Assembly: GCF_000300855.1 (NCBI RefSeq)
Contig: NZ_ALJF01000003.1
Location: 248,001 to 312,000, forward strand
From: Agrobacterium albertimagni AOL15
Lineage (GTDB): Bacteria > Pseudomonadota > Alphaproteobacteria > Rhizobiales > Rhizobiaceae
Direction of reading: 5' to 3'
DNA: 64,000 nucleotides
Shown: piece after piece, positions 26,671 to 35,438 of the stretch
Position numbering within the stretch: the stretch's first letter is position 1
How the letters are laid out: each line of letters opens with the position of its first letter
Program-made: the position numbers and the translations under genes
The notes under the pieces: model-generated
Database searches by the model: none
Seen by the model: only the letters and a program-made list of their open reading frames with translations
Told to the model about the DNA's origin: nothing

Positions 26671-27390
26671 ATGAGCCTCATCGAAACGAAGAACCTCACC
26701 GCCTTCTACGGCGACTTCCAGGCCCTGTTCGGCGTCGATCTCGTCCTCAATCCCGGCGAGACGATCGCCGTCATCGGCGCGAACGGCGCCGGCAAATCGA
26801 CGCTGATGCGCTCGATATCGGGTGTGCTGCGCAATGATCCCGCTGCGGTCCTGCATCGGGGCCAGGCGATCGGCGCGCTGGCATCACCCGATGTCATGGC
26901 CCGCGGCATTGCGCTGGTCCCCGAGGGGCGCCGGCTGTTTCCCTCGCTGACGGTCGAGGAGAACCTACTTGTCGGTCGCCATGGGCGAAAGGTTGACGGG
27001 CCCTGGTCGCTCGAAACGGTCTATGACCTCTTCCCAATCCTGAAAGAGCGTCGCCGCAATCCCTCGACGGCGCTATCCGGCGGCCAGCAGCAGATGGTCG
27101 CGATCGGTCGCGCGCTGATGTCCAATCCGGAAGTGCTGCTCTGCGACGAACTCAGCCTCGGCCTCGCACCCGTCGTCATCAAGGACATCTACGCCGCCTT
27201 CCCGCGCATCCGGGAAACGGGGGCCGCCATCGTCATCGTCGAGCAGGACATCGCCCAGGCGCTCAAGGTCGCAGACCGCGTCTATTGCATTATGGAAGGC
27301 CGGGTCACGCTCGAAGGGCGCCCTGGAGATCTCGACCGCGCCGACATCCACGCAGCCTATTTCGGAGCGGAGCCCCATGAACTGGCTTGA
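26671..27390 (+). CDS. ABC transporter ATPase, LivF type
   Basis: ATPase of 239 residues, Walker A GANGAGKST, full signature ALSGGQQQMVAIGRAL, Walker B VLLCDELSLGLAP and switch VEQDI, all typical of LivF. Its ATG follows a GGAGG inside the end of livG, 3 bases after that stop. It overlaps livH by 14 bases. Confidence 0.94.
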   Translation: MSLIETKNLTAFYGDFQALFGVDLVLNPGETIAVIGANGAGKSTLMRSISGVLRNDPAAVLHRGQAIGALASPDVMARGIALVPEGRRLFPSLTVEENLLVGRHGRKVDGPWSLETVYDLFPILKERRRNPSTALSGGQQQMVAIGRALMSNPEVLLCDELSLGLAPVVIKDIYAAFPRIRETGAAIVIVEQDIAQALKVADRVYCIMEGRVTLEGRPGDLDRADIHAAYFGAEPHELA

Positions 27391-28240
27391 TACCATTCTC
27401 CAGGGCATCCTGCTCGGCGGGCTCTACGCCCTCTTCGCGGCAGGCCTGTCGCTCGTTTTCGGCATCATGCGGCTGGTCAATCTCGCCCATGGCGACCTGA
27501 TCGTCTTTTCGGCCTTCCTGATCCTGCTGCTCGTCTCGACGCTCGGTCTCAATCCCTTCGTCGCAGCACTGATCGCTGGCCCGCTGATGTTCGGGATCGG
27601 CTATCTGCTCCAGTATCACCTGCTCAACCGGACGCTCGGCAAGGACATCCTGCCGCCGCTGCTCGTTACCTTCGGCCTGTCGATCGTCATCCAGAACGGC
27701 CTGCTCGAAGCCTTCACCGCCGACAGCCAGCGCATCCCCGCAGGTGCGCTCGAACAGGCTTCACTATCGCTCGGCGGCATCAATGCCGGTGTGATGCCGC
27801 TCCTGACCTTCGCCTCAGCCATCCTGGTCGTCGTCGGGCTGAACCAGCTGATCTACAAGACCGCGCTGGGCCGTGCCTTCCGAGCGACCTCCGACGATGT
27901 CGTGACAGCAGGCCTGATGGGCATCCGTCCGAATCAGATCTTCGCCATCGCAACCGGCCTTGCCATGGTGATTGTCACCATCGCTGCGCTTTATCTTGGC
28001 ACCCGCGCCAATTTCGATCCGACCGCAGGGCCGGCCCGCCTGATCTACGCCTTCGAAGCCGTCATCATCGGCGGCCTCGGCTCACTCTGGGGCACGCTTG
28101 CCGGCGGCATTATCTTGGGCGTCGCACAAACGCTGGGAGCGGCCATCAATCCGGAATGGCAGATACTCTCGGGCCACATCGCCTTCCTGCTGGTCCTGCT
28201 GTTCCGTCCGCGGGGCCTGTTCCCCCGCGCTGTCGATTGA
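27377..28240 (+). CDS. ABC transporter permease, LivH type
   Basis: Inner-membrane permease of 287 residues with about eight hydrophobic segments. It begins WLDTILQGILLGGLYALFAAGLSL, the LivH opening, and holds the loop RAFRATSDDVVTAGLMGI that contacts the ATPases. It forms the channel with the following LivM protein, whose gene starts 7 bases downstream. Confidence 0.94.
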   Translation: MNWLDTILQGILLGGLYALFAAGLSLVFGIMRLVNLAHGDLIVFSAFLILLLVSTLGLNPFVAALIAGPLMFGIGYLLQYHLLNRTLGKDILPPLLVTFGLSIVIQNGLLEAFTADSQRIPAGALEQASLSLGGINAGVMPLLTFASAILVVVGLNQLIYKTALGRAFRATSDDVVTAGLMGIRPNQIFAIATGLAMVIVTIAALYLGTRANFDPTAGPARLIYAFEAVIIGGLGSLWGTLAGGIILGVAQTLGAAINPEWQILSGHIAFLLVLLFRPRGLFPRAVD

Positions 28241-28247
28241 GGTGACG

Positions 28248-29363
28248 ATGAACGCCAACAGAGAAACCCTGTCTGATGTCATGCGCCCGACACCTTCCTG
28301 GCGGGTCGAAACCCGCACGCGCCTCTCCACGCTGTTTTCGATCGCAGCCATCTTCTTCGTGCTGCTTCTGGCGGCAGCCCCCTTCGTGGTCTCGCGCGGC
28401 GTGGTGCAGGATCTGTTCTTCATCCTCACCATGCTGGCGCTCGCCCAAAGCTGGAACCTTTTAGCGGGTTATGCGGGGCTGATCTCCGTCGGCCAGCAGC
28501 TTTTCGTCGGCTGCGGTGCCTATGCCCTCTTCGGCTTCGTCATCCTGCTCGGTGTCGATCCCATTCTCGCAATCCCGCTCGCCGGACTCTTCGCGGTCCT
28601 CATCTCCATCCCGACGGCCTTCTTCGCCTTCCGCCTCTACGGCCCCTATTTTGCCATCGGCACCTGGGTCATCGCCGAGGTCGGCCGCCTGCTCTTTGCC
28701 CAGTGGAAGGCCCTCGGCGGCGGCACCGGCACCTCATTGCCACGCGACGCGACGCGCGAAATGTTCGGCGTCTCGTTCCTCGAAGACTGGTTCGGCATGC
28801 GGACCGCAGCCGCCGCCGACACCATCGCCTTCTGGCTGGCGCTGATCGTGCTCGTGCTGACCATCTGGTTCGTATACCGCCTGCTGCGCTCCAAGCAAGG
28901 CCTAGGCCTTGCCGCCGTGCGCGACAACGAGACCGCCGCCCGGGCACTCGGGGTGGACGCCCAGAAGCTGAAGCTGGTGATCTACCTCTCCACCGCCTTC
29001 ATCACCGGCGTCGTTGGCGCGCTCATCTATCTGCAGAAGGCCCGCATCTCCCCGGACGCCGCCTTCTCCCTCACCGACTGGACGGCCTATGTGATCTTCA
29101 TCGTCGTGATCGGCGGGATCGGCACCATCGAGGGCCCGATCCTCGGCGTGCTCATCTTCTTCCTCATGCAGAACGCGCTCTCGAGCTACGGGTCCTGGTA
29201 CCTACTGCTGCTCGGCGCGCTCGCCATCGTCACCATGCTTTTTGCGCCGCGCGGGATCTGGGGCCTGATCACCGACCGTACCGGCATCGAACTCTTTCCG
29301 GTCCGCCGCACCTTGAGAGGCGGATCATCAGAACAAACGACAAAGGGAGGGCCAAATGGCTGA
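28248..29363 (+). CDS. ABC transporter permease, LivM type
   Basis: Permease of 371 residues with about ten hydrophobic segments. Typical LivM stretches are AQSWNLLAGYAGLISVGQQLFVG, GLGLAAVRDNETAARALGV (ATPase-contact loop) and GGIGTIEGPILG. GAGGTGACG precedes the ATG. It overlaps the monooxygenase gene by 8 bases, which ties the transporter firmly to aromatic catabolism. Confidence 0.94.
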   Translation: MNANRETLSDVMRPTPSWRVETRTRLSTLFSIAAIFFVLLLAAAPFVVSRGVVQDLFFILTMLALAQSWNLLAGYAGLISVGQQLFVGCGAYALFGFVILLGVDPILAIPLAGLFAVLISIPTAFFAFRLYGPYFAIGTWVIAEVGRLLFAQWKALGGGTGTSLPRDATREMFGVSFLEDWFGMRTAAAADTIAFWLALIVLVLTIWFVYRLLRSKQGLGLAAVRDNETAARALGVDAQKLKLVIYLSTAFITGVVGALIYLQKARISPDAAFSLTDWTAYVIFIVVIGGIGTIEGPILGVLIFFLMQNALSSYGSWYLLLLGALAIVTMLFAPRGIWGLITDRTGIELFPVRRTLRGGSSEQTTKGGPNG

Positions 29364-31110
29364 TATTACAACCGACGTCCTGATCATCGGCACCGGGCCG
29401 GCCGGCTCGGCAACCGCAGCCTTGCTGGCAAGCTACGGCCTCGAGCCCCTGGTCATCAACCGCTACCGCTGGCTCGCCAACACGCCGCGTGCCCACATCA
29501 CCAACCAGCGCACCATGGAGGTTCTGCGCGATCTTGGCCGCGACGTCGAGGACGAGGCCTATATGTTCGCGACCGAACAGGACCTGATGGGCCAGAACGT
29601 CTTCTGCACGGCCGTCGCCGGTGAAGAAATCGGTCGCATGCAGAGCTGGGGCAACCATCCGCTGTCGCGCGCCGAACATCTCCTCTCCTCGCCCGGTCGG
29701 ATGAACGACCTGCCGCAGACCTATATGGAGCCCCTGCTCTTCAAGACGGCCTGTTCGCGAGGTGCGCAGTCGCGCATGTCGACCGAATATGTGAGCCATG
29801 TGCAGGATGCCGAGGGTGTCACAACCACCTGCCTCGACCGCCTGACCGGCAAGCAATTCACGGTGCGTTCGAAATTCCTGGTCGGCGCCGATGGCGGCAA
29901 TTCCAAGGTTGCCGAGAATGCAGGCCTCTCCTTCGAAGGCAAGATGGGCGTGGCCGGCTCGATGAACATCCTCTTCGAATGCGACCTCTCGCGCTATGTC
30001 GCTCACCGCCCCTCGGTGCTCTACTGGGTGCTTCAGCCGGGCGCCGACGTCGGCGGCATCGGCATGGGCCTCGTCCGCATGGTCCGCCCGTGGAACGAGT
30101 GGCTGATCGTCTGGGGCTACGACATCAACCATCCAGCTCCCGCCGTCGACGATGCCTTCGCCACCAAGGTCGTGCGCGATCTCGTCGGCGTCCAGGACCT
30201 CCAGCCGAAGATCAAATCGGTCTCCACCTGGACCGTCAACAACATGTACGCGACCACCATGTCGAACGGCCGGGTCTTCTGCATGGGCGACGCCACCCAC
30301 CGCCATCCGCCGTCGAACGGGTTGGGATCCAACACCTCGATCCAGGACGCCTTCAACCTCGCCTGGAAGCTCGCCGCCGTCATCCGCGGCCAGGCCGGCA
30401 TGGGCCTGCTCGACAGCTATCAGGCAGAACGCGCGCCGGTCGCCAAGCAGATCGTCACCCGCGCCAACAAGTCGATCGAGGAATTCGGCCCGATCTTCAA
30501 GGCGCTCGGCCTGCTCGATTCCGTCGACCCGGTGAAGATGCAGGAAAACATGGACGCCCGCTGCAACGACACCGATGAAGCGGAAAAGCAGCGTGAGGCG
30601 ATCCGCCAGGCGATCGCCCACAAGGTCTACGAATTCGACGCCCATGGCGTGGAGATGAACCAGCGCTACAAGTCGGGCGCTGTTGTCACCGACGGCCAGC
30701 CCGAACCGGGCTTCGCAAAAGACGCCGAGCTGCACTACCAGCCGACCACTTGGCCCGGCGCCCGCCTGCCGCATGTCTGGCTTTTCGGTCCCGAAGGAGA
30801 GAAGGTTTCGAGCCTCGACCTGACCGGTCATGGCGTCTTCACCGTTCTGACCGGCATTGGCGGCGATGGCTGGGTGGCAGCCGCGAAATCCCTGTCGAAG
30901 GAGTTCGGTCTGCCGATCACGGTCCACAAGATCGGCTCTCGCCAGACCTGGCAGGACTTCTCCGGCGACTGGGCGCGGGCCCGCGAGATCCGCGATTCCG
31001 GCGCACTCCTCGTTCGCCCCGACCACCACGTCGCCTGGCGGGCGGAAGCGGCCGTTGCAGATCCCGAAGGCGAGCTGCGGCGCGTCCTGAAAACCATTCT
31101 GGACCGGTGA
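29356..31110 (+). CDS. FAD-dependent phenol-type monooxygenase (TfdB/PheA family)
   Basis: Single-component flavin hydroxylase of 584 residues. FAD motif G12-T-G-P-A-G17, DG motif LVGADGGNSK, and GD motif CMGDATHRHPP near residue 310 followed by GLGSNTSIQDAFNLAWKL. The C-terminal thioredoxin-like domain of phenol hydroxylases is present. It would add an ortho-hydroxyl to a phenol or resorcinol, giving hydroxyquinol for the dioxygenases on either side. Related single-component enzymes hydroxylate 2,4-dichlorophenol, phenol and resorcinol; the exact substrate is not decidable here. Confidence 0.9.
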   Translation: MADITTDVLIIGTGPAGSATAALLASYGLEPLVINRYRWLANTPRAHITNQRTMEVLRDLGRDVEDEAYMFATEQDLMGQNVFCTAVAGEEIGRMQSWGNHPLSRAEHLLSSPGRMNDLPQTYMEPLLFKTACSRGAQSRMSTEYVSHVQDAEGVTTTCLDRLTGKQFTVRSKFLVGADGGNSKVAENAGLSFEGKMGVAGSMNILFECDLSRYVAHRPSVLYWVLQPGADVGGIGMGLVRMVRPWNEWLIVWGYDINHPAPAVDDAFATKVVRDLVGVQDLQPKIKSVSTWTVNNMYATTMSNGRVFCMGDATHRHPPSNGLGSNTSIQDAFNLAWKLAAVIRGQAGMGLLDSYQAERAPVAKQIVTRANKSIEEFGPIFKALGLLDSVDPVKMQENMDARCNDTDEAEKQREAIRQAIAHKVYEFDAHGVEMNQRYKSGAVVTDGQPEPGFAKDAELHYQPTTWPGARLPHVWLFGPEGEKVSSLDLTGHGVFTVLTGIGGDGWVAAAKSLSKEFGLPITVHKIGSRQTWQDFSGDWARAREIRDSGALLVRPDHHVAWRAEAAVADPEGELRRVLKTILDR

Positions 31111-31119
31111 GGATCAATC

Positions 31120-32007
31120 ATGGACGCGCATGAAAAGGGCTATTTCACCGAAGAGACCTCCGTCGAGGTCGTGACCGGCCGAAACGCCAACGCCAAGGAC
31201 GAGCGGCTGAAGCAGGTGATGGAAGTCATCACCCGCAAGCTGCACGAGGCGGTCAAGGAACTGGAGCCGACGCAGGACGAATGGATGGAGGCGATCCTCT
31301 TCCTGACCCGCACTGGGCAGATGTGCAACGAATGGCGGCAGGAGTTCATCCTGCTGTCAGACGTGCTCGGCGTCTCGATGCTGGTCGATGCGGTCAACAA
31401 CCGCAAACCCTCGGGTGCCTCGGAAAGCACGGTGCTCGGCCCCTTCCATGTGGCCGACGCTCCCGAACTGCCAATGGGCGCCAATATCTGCCTGGACTCG
31501 AAAGGCGAGGACATGGTGATCGAGGGCCGGATTCTCGACACCGATGGCAAGCCGATCGCCGATGCCGTGATCGATGTCTGGCAGGCCAATGACGAGGGCT
31601 TCTACGACGTCCAGCAGAAAGGCATCCAGCCCGACTTCAACCTGCGCGGTGTCTTCCGCACGGGGCCGGACGGTTACTACTGGTTCCGGGCGGTAAAGCC
31701 GAAATTCTATCCGATCCCCGATGACGGCCCGGTCGGCCAGCTGCTCGGCAAGCTCGGCCGCCATCCCTATCGGCCGGCCCATCTGCATTACATCATCAAG
31801 GCGGAAGGCTACGAGACGCTCGTCACCCACATTTTCGATCCTGATGATCAATACATCCATTCGGATGCTGTCTTCGGCGTCAAGGAAAGCCTGCTGGCGA
31901 AATTCGACCGCCGAAAAGATCCGCAGCGTGCCGCCGAATACGGTTTCAGCGAAGAATTCTGGGAAGTGAAACACAACTTCGTGCTGGTGCAAAAGAACCA
32001 AGCCTGA
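31120..32007 (+). CDS. Intradiol dioxygenase B (hydroxyquinol 1,2-dioxygenase type)
   Basis: Fe(III) intradiol dioxygenase of 295 residues. Iron ligands are Y162, Y197, H221 and H223 (GFYD, KFYPIPDDGPVG, RPAHLHY). The N-terminal helical domain and length match hydroxyquinol dioxygenases. It starts 9 bases after the monooxygenase gene and is the last gene of the module 2 operon. It differs clearly from dioxygenase A in the same operon, so the two may divide substituted and unsubstituted hydroxyquinols. Confidence 0.92.
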   Translation: MDAHEKGYFTEETSVEVVTGRNANAKDERLKQVMEVITRKLHEAVKELEPTQDEWMEAILFLTRTGQMCNEWRQEFILLSDVLGVSMLVDAVNNRKPSGASESTVLGPFHVADAPELPMGANICLDSKGEDMVIEGRILDTDGKPIADAVIDVWQANDEGFYDVQQKGIQPDFNLRGVFRTGPDGYYWFRAVKPKFYPIPDDGPVGQLLGKLGRHPYRPAHLHYIIKAEGYETLVTHIFDPDDQYIHSDAVFGVKESLLAKFDRRKDPQRAAEYGFSEEFWEVKHNFVLVQKNQA

Positions 32008-32130
32008 CTGCGGCTCAATCGAGCCCTTGGACCCGCAGCTGAGCTCCGGGTCGCATCTTCTTTTCCTCACCGCCGACGGGCCATCCATATCGAATGCGCC
32101 CGTCAGCTTCTTTTCGCTCCAGCTTCCGCG

Positions 32131-33588
32131 CTACTGGCGAAACAGATCCTGCTCCACGCCCGCCTTCTCGAAGAGATAGTCGCGGCTCGCCTCCAGCTCC
32201 CGCCGCAGCTTTGCGATATCGTGACCGATCAGGCTTCCCTGCCACTTCTTGACCTGCCCCGCACAGAAGACCGTCGAGACATTGCTGCGCTCCATCAGCG
32301 TGACGACGGCGCCGGGCACATGGTTCAGGGGCGCTACATTGAGCGCAGTTGCATCAAGTAGAATGACATCGGCATCCTTGCCGGGCGTGAGACTTCCGGT
32401 CTTGTGCTCAAGCTTCAGGCCCCGCGCCCCCTCAATGGTCGCGAACCGGATCACGTCCATGGCCGAGAGCAATTTGGGATAGTCTTCGCCGCGCAGCGCC
32501 TTCTCATTGGCAATCATCCGCTGCAGGGTAATCGTCGAGCGCATCTGCGTGAACATGTCTGCGGTCATCGTGCATTCGACATCGGTGGAAAGCGATGGCT
32601 GCAGACCGAGGTCGAGGGCTTTCTGAAGCGGCGGTTCACCGTGACGCATCTGCATCTCGATCGGCACGGAGAGCGAGATATGCGCGCCGGCATCCGCCGC
32701 CCGCTGCCAGGCCATGTCGCTCATGCCTGTCATATGGATGAAGATATTGTCCGGGCCGAACTTGCCGGCCATGGCCAGGCCGTCGAATGTCGGCTGCATG
32801 CCGAAGGTTCCGACAACATGCAGCGCGATCGGCAAACCGAGCTCGCGGCCCGTCGCCCACGCCTCTTCATGGAAAGGCAGATAGATCTCGCCACCCATCA
32901 CCATGGTCAGCAATTGATCATCGCTGGCGAAGTGTTCGGCCCTGATCCGCCGCGCGTCGCCCGGATACTTGGCGAGATCGCCCCAGCCCTCGAAATAGCC
33001 GAAGACAGCCCGACGACCCGCATCCCTCAGGGCGGCGATGGCGGAGTCCGAATGCTCCGGCGAGTGATGGATCTGGCTCACGTCCATCACGGTCGTCACG
33101 CCGGCATCGATCTGCGCGATACTGCCAAAGAGTTCGGAGATGTAGACATCCTCGGGGCGATAGAGGACCGAAAACTTCTGCAGCATCCACTCATAATAAT
33201 TGGCGGTGCTTTCCGGACGCCCGTCATTCACCAGAATGGCATCGGACAAGAGACTGCGCAAAGCGGTCTCGAACTGATGATGATGGGTGTCGATGAAACC
33301 CGGCATGACGATCATGCCACTGGCATCGATCACCGCCGCATCCGCAGGGTCGAGGTGGGCGCCGACGGCGAGGATCTTCGCCCCCTCGATCAACACATCG
33401 CCGATGGTGTAATTGCCGACGGTCGGATCCATGGACAGGACGGCGCCGCCCTTGATCAAGGTCTTGCGACCGGGCTGGCCCAGTCCGGCCGGCAGCGGCA
33501 GCGTGCCGCTGGAGCGACCAAGGTGCGGAACGGATCCACCGCCGGAATCTGCAGGGGATCTCAGTCTGACGTCACAAAATTTACACAT
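32131..33588 (-). CDS. Metal-dependent amidohydrolase (TrzA/AtzA/SsnA-like) with N-terminal CxxC extension
   Basis: 485 residues. Metal ligands of the amidohydrolase barrel are visible: H102-x-H104 in GFIDTHHH, His in ALHVVGTFG, His in IFIHMTGMSD and Asp in LSTDVEC. Relatives deaminate or dechlorinate ring compounds. The first 40 residues are an extra segment that opens with M-C2-K-F-C5 and is rich in Ser, Gly and Pro; it has no clear signal peptide. ATG 33588 has GGGAGGTG upstream. A 17-base palindrome at 33602-33618 links the gene to the IclR regulon. Substrate unknown. Confidence 0.85.
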   Translation of the reverse strand: MCKFCDVRLRSPADSGGGSVPHLGRSSGTLPLPAGLGQPGRKTLIKGGAVLSMDPTVGNYTIGDVLIEGAKILAVGAHLDPADAAVIDASGMIVMPGFIDTHHHQFETALRSLLSDAILVNDGRPESTANYYEWMLQKFSVLYRPEDVYISELFGSIAQIDAGVTTVMDVSQIHHSPEHSDSAIAALRDAGRRAVFGYFEGWGDLAKYPGDARRIRAEHFASDDQLLTMVMGGEIYLPFHEEAWATGRELGLPIALHVVGTFGMQPTFDGLAMAGKFGPDNIFIHMTGMSDMAWQRAADAGAHISLSVPIEMQMRHGEPPLQKALDLGLQPSLSTDVECTMTADMFTQMRSTITLQRMIANEKALRGEDYPKLLSAMDVIRFATIEGARGLKLEHKTGSLTPGKDADVILLDATALNVAPLNHVPGAVVTLMERSNVSTVFCAGQVKKWQGSLIGHDIAKLRRELEASRDYLFEKAGVEQDLFRQ

Positions 33589-33601
33589 GCCCACCTCCCA
33601 G

Positions 33602-33618
33602 TTTTCGCAATACGAAAT
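33602..33618. promoter_or_regulatory. IclR-regulon palindrome 1
   Basis: TTTTCGCAATACGAAAT, form TTTTCG-N5-CGAAAT with one mismatched end base. It lies 14 bases upstream of the amidohydrolase start. Same length and half-site as 34613-34629 and 35439-35455. Confidence 0.55.
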
Positions 33619-33673
33619 TTAATTCGCAATCTAGTCCGGGCACGCAAAAGCCTGCGCAGGCCCGTTGGCACCC

Positions 33674-34477
33674 TTATCCGTTCAATGCGGCCGAGAGCGC
33701 CGGCGTTCGGGCCGCAGCCGCGCTGATCCGGCCAGCAGCAACCCGAAGATCACCCAGTCGGTCCGTCACCATCTGGTCCGGGCCGATTAGCCCTGAATAG
33801 CCCGAGGAGTTGACCGCAGCCGTCACCCTGCCCTCCGCATTGCGGATCGGCACTGCGAGAGCAGTAATCCCGTAGTCGAGCTGATCGACAGTCGTCGCAT
33901 ATCCGCGCTCGCCAGCCTCCTCGATCAGCCCGCGCAGAATGTTCTTGTCTGTGACCGTGCGGGAAGTGAGCGCCTTCGGCTCCACCCTCGCGAAGTAACG
34001 CTCGAGCTCGGACTTCGGAAGACCGGCCAACAAGACGCGCCCCAGCGACGTCGCATGGGCGGGATAGCGCGCGCCGACCACGGCTGTCGCCCTTCTCGCG
34101 CGCTGGGTGGAATGGTGTGCGATATAGATGACGTCGTGCCCATCGAGCATGGCGACGGAGGCGGCATCACCATGGGTTTCTACGATCTGCCTAAGTTCCG
34201 GCAACAGGATCTCGTCGATACGGGCGGCAAAGTAGAAGCCGGAGCCGAGCGTCATAACCTTGGGCTTCAGGAAAAAGCGCTTGCCCGCCGAGCCGACGTA
34301 ACCGAGCGCCGAAAGCGTGATCAGACTGCGGCGAGCAGCGGCCGGTGAAAGTCCGACGCGCCGCGCGATCTCGCTCAGGGTCATGTCGGGATGGGCGGCA
34401 TCGAAACATTCGATGACGGCGATCCCCTTTGCCAACGCTTCAACGAACTCCGTCGATCGCTTCGGATCCTCAACCAT
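33674..34477 (-). CDS. IclR-family regulator (PcaR/PobR-like)
   Basis: 267 residues. An N-terminal winged helix (about 10-75: MTLSEIARRVGLSPAAARRSLITLSALGYV) precedes the IclR effector domain (about 85-250), with HATSLGRVLLAG and GYATTVDQLDYGITALAVPI as typical stretches. The SPAAARR recognition helix resembles PcaR and PobR regulators of protocatechuate pathways. ATG 34477 is preferred to an in-frame TTG 18 bases earlier that overlaps the upstream stop. It probably senses an aromatic or its ring-cleavage product and controls the dioxygenase C, amidohydrolase and CoA genes. Confidence 0.92.
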   Translation of the reverse strand: MVEDPKRSTEFVEALAKGIAVIECFDAAHPDMTLSEIARRVGLSPAAARRSLITLSALGYVGSAGKRFFLKPKVMTLGSGFYFAARIDEILLPELRQIVETHGDAASVAMLDGHDVIYIAHHSTQRARRATAVVGARYPAHATSLGRVLLAGLPKSELERYFARVEPKALTSRTVTDKNILRGLIEEAGERGYATTVDQLDYGITALAVPIRNAEGRVTAAVNSSGYSGLIGPDQMVTDRLGDLRVAAGRISAAAARTPALSAALNG

Positions 34478-34498
34478 GTCCACCCTGTCCAGCAAAGT

Positions 34499-35356
34499 TC
34501 AGCCCTCGGGTGCAAGCACGAAGTCGAACCTGCACTTCGCATCCGGACGTTTCTCGAGGGCAAACGGGAATTCCTCGAATTTCTTGACAGGTTCCAGTTT
34601 TGCGATCAACGATTTTCGCACTCCGAAAACCGCGTCATTGTCGATGTATTCGGTGTTCTCGAAGAACAGTTCCGTGGTGATCGCCCGCATTTTTTCGGCA
34701 CGGACGATGAAGTGCAGATGCGCGGCCCGCCAGGCATGGCGGTTGCCGGCACGAAGCAGACGTCCGACCGGACCGTCATAGGGAACGGTGTAGGGCTTCG
34801 GCAGGACCGTGGTGTAGTAGTAGCGGCCTTCCGCATCAGCGGTGATCTTGCCACGCAGGTCGTATTTGTCCTGCCCATGCTCCTGAATGGGATAGGTGCC
34901 GCTGCCATCCGCCTGCCAAGTGTCGACGACCGCTCCTGGCAACGGGTTTCCAAGGGTATCGCGCACAATGCCATGCACCAGGAGCGTCGTGCCGTCACGC
35001 CCACGTGCAAGATCGCCGCCCAAATCGAGTTCCGGCGCGTCATCCAAATAGAAGGGGCCGAGATTAGACCCCTCGGTCGCACCGCCCCGGGTGTTGATCA
35101 TGTCGACCAGCGCGGACAGGCCGACGACGTCGGACAGCAGAATAAACTCGTGCCGTTCCGGGGTGGAGATCTTCCCGCAATCATAGAGGAACATCAGCAT
35201 GCCCATCCATTCTTCATGGGTCATGTTCACTTCACGCGTATAGTCGTGGAGGTGATCGATGAACGTCTCAAGCAGGAACTTGAACCGACTGCCCTCCTCG
35301 GTCTGGAAACTTTCCTTCACCGCCTCGGTAATCGTGAACTGATTGATCTGAGCCAT
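34499..35356 (-). CDS. Intradiol dioxygenase C
   Basis: Fe(III) intradiol dioxygenase of 285 residues. Ligands are Y155, Y189, H213 and H215 (GTYPIQ, KPYTVPYDGPVG, AAHLHF). It is shorter and more divergent than dioxygenases A and B, and has Trp-Arg-Ala-Ala in place of the usual Arg-Pro-Ala before the HLH motif. It could use hydroxyquinol, catechol or a substituted catechol. ATG 35356 has GGAGG 6 bases upstream. It is the first gene of a leftward unit with the iclR gene, and is divergent from the citryl-CoA-lyase-like gene. Confidence 0.9.
   Translation of the reverse strand: MAQINQFTITEAVKESFQTEEGSRFKFLLETFIDHLHDYTREVNMTHEEWMGMLMFLYDCGKISTPERHEFILLSDVVGLSALVDMINTRGGATEGSNLGPFYLDDAPELDLGGDLARGRDGTTLLVHGIVRDTLGNPLPGAVVDTWQADGSGTYPIQEHGQDKYDLRGKITADAEGRYYYTTVLPKPYTVPYDGPVGRLLRAGNRHAWRAAHLHFIVRAEKMRAITTELFFENTEYIDNDAVFGVRKSLIAKLEPVKKFEEFPFALEKRPDAKCRFDFVLAPEG
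34613..34629. promoter_or_regulatory. IclR-regulon palindrome 2 (inside dioxygenase C)
   Basis: TTTTCGCACTCCGAAAA, perfect TTTTCG-N5-CGAAAA. It lies within the coding sequence for the conserved FGVRKSLI stretch, about 136 bases before the iclR start, so it may be coincidental or an autoregulatory site. Confidence 0.4.
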
Positions 35357-35438
35357 CGACATCCTCCACTCGACTACCCGTCTCCCGCCGGGTTGACGCA
35401 AAGCTAGAACAGGTTCTATTATTCGGCAAGTGAATTTA

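Noticed and set aside
20253-29363. Branched-chain amino acid transporter
   Set aside because: Family is Liv-type, but the genes overlap and are interleaved with aromatic ring-cleavage genes, so an aromatic cargo is more likely.
29269-31029. 586-codon minus-strand frame opposite the flavin monooxygenase
   Set aside because: Antisense shadow; FAD motifs are on the plus strand and the minus translation shows no motif.
32009-32039. Nested hairpin CTGCGG/CCGCAG with GGCTC-AATC-GAGCC after dioxygenase B as terminator
   Set aside because: No T run follows; may help end transcripts between convergent genes but not supported enough.
32404-33726. 440-codon plus-strand frame opposite the amidohydrolase
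   Set aside because: Antisense shadow; histidine-rich translation is only the complement of the metal-site codons and neighbouring sequence.
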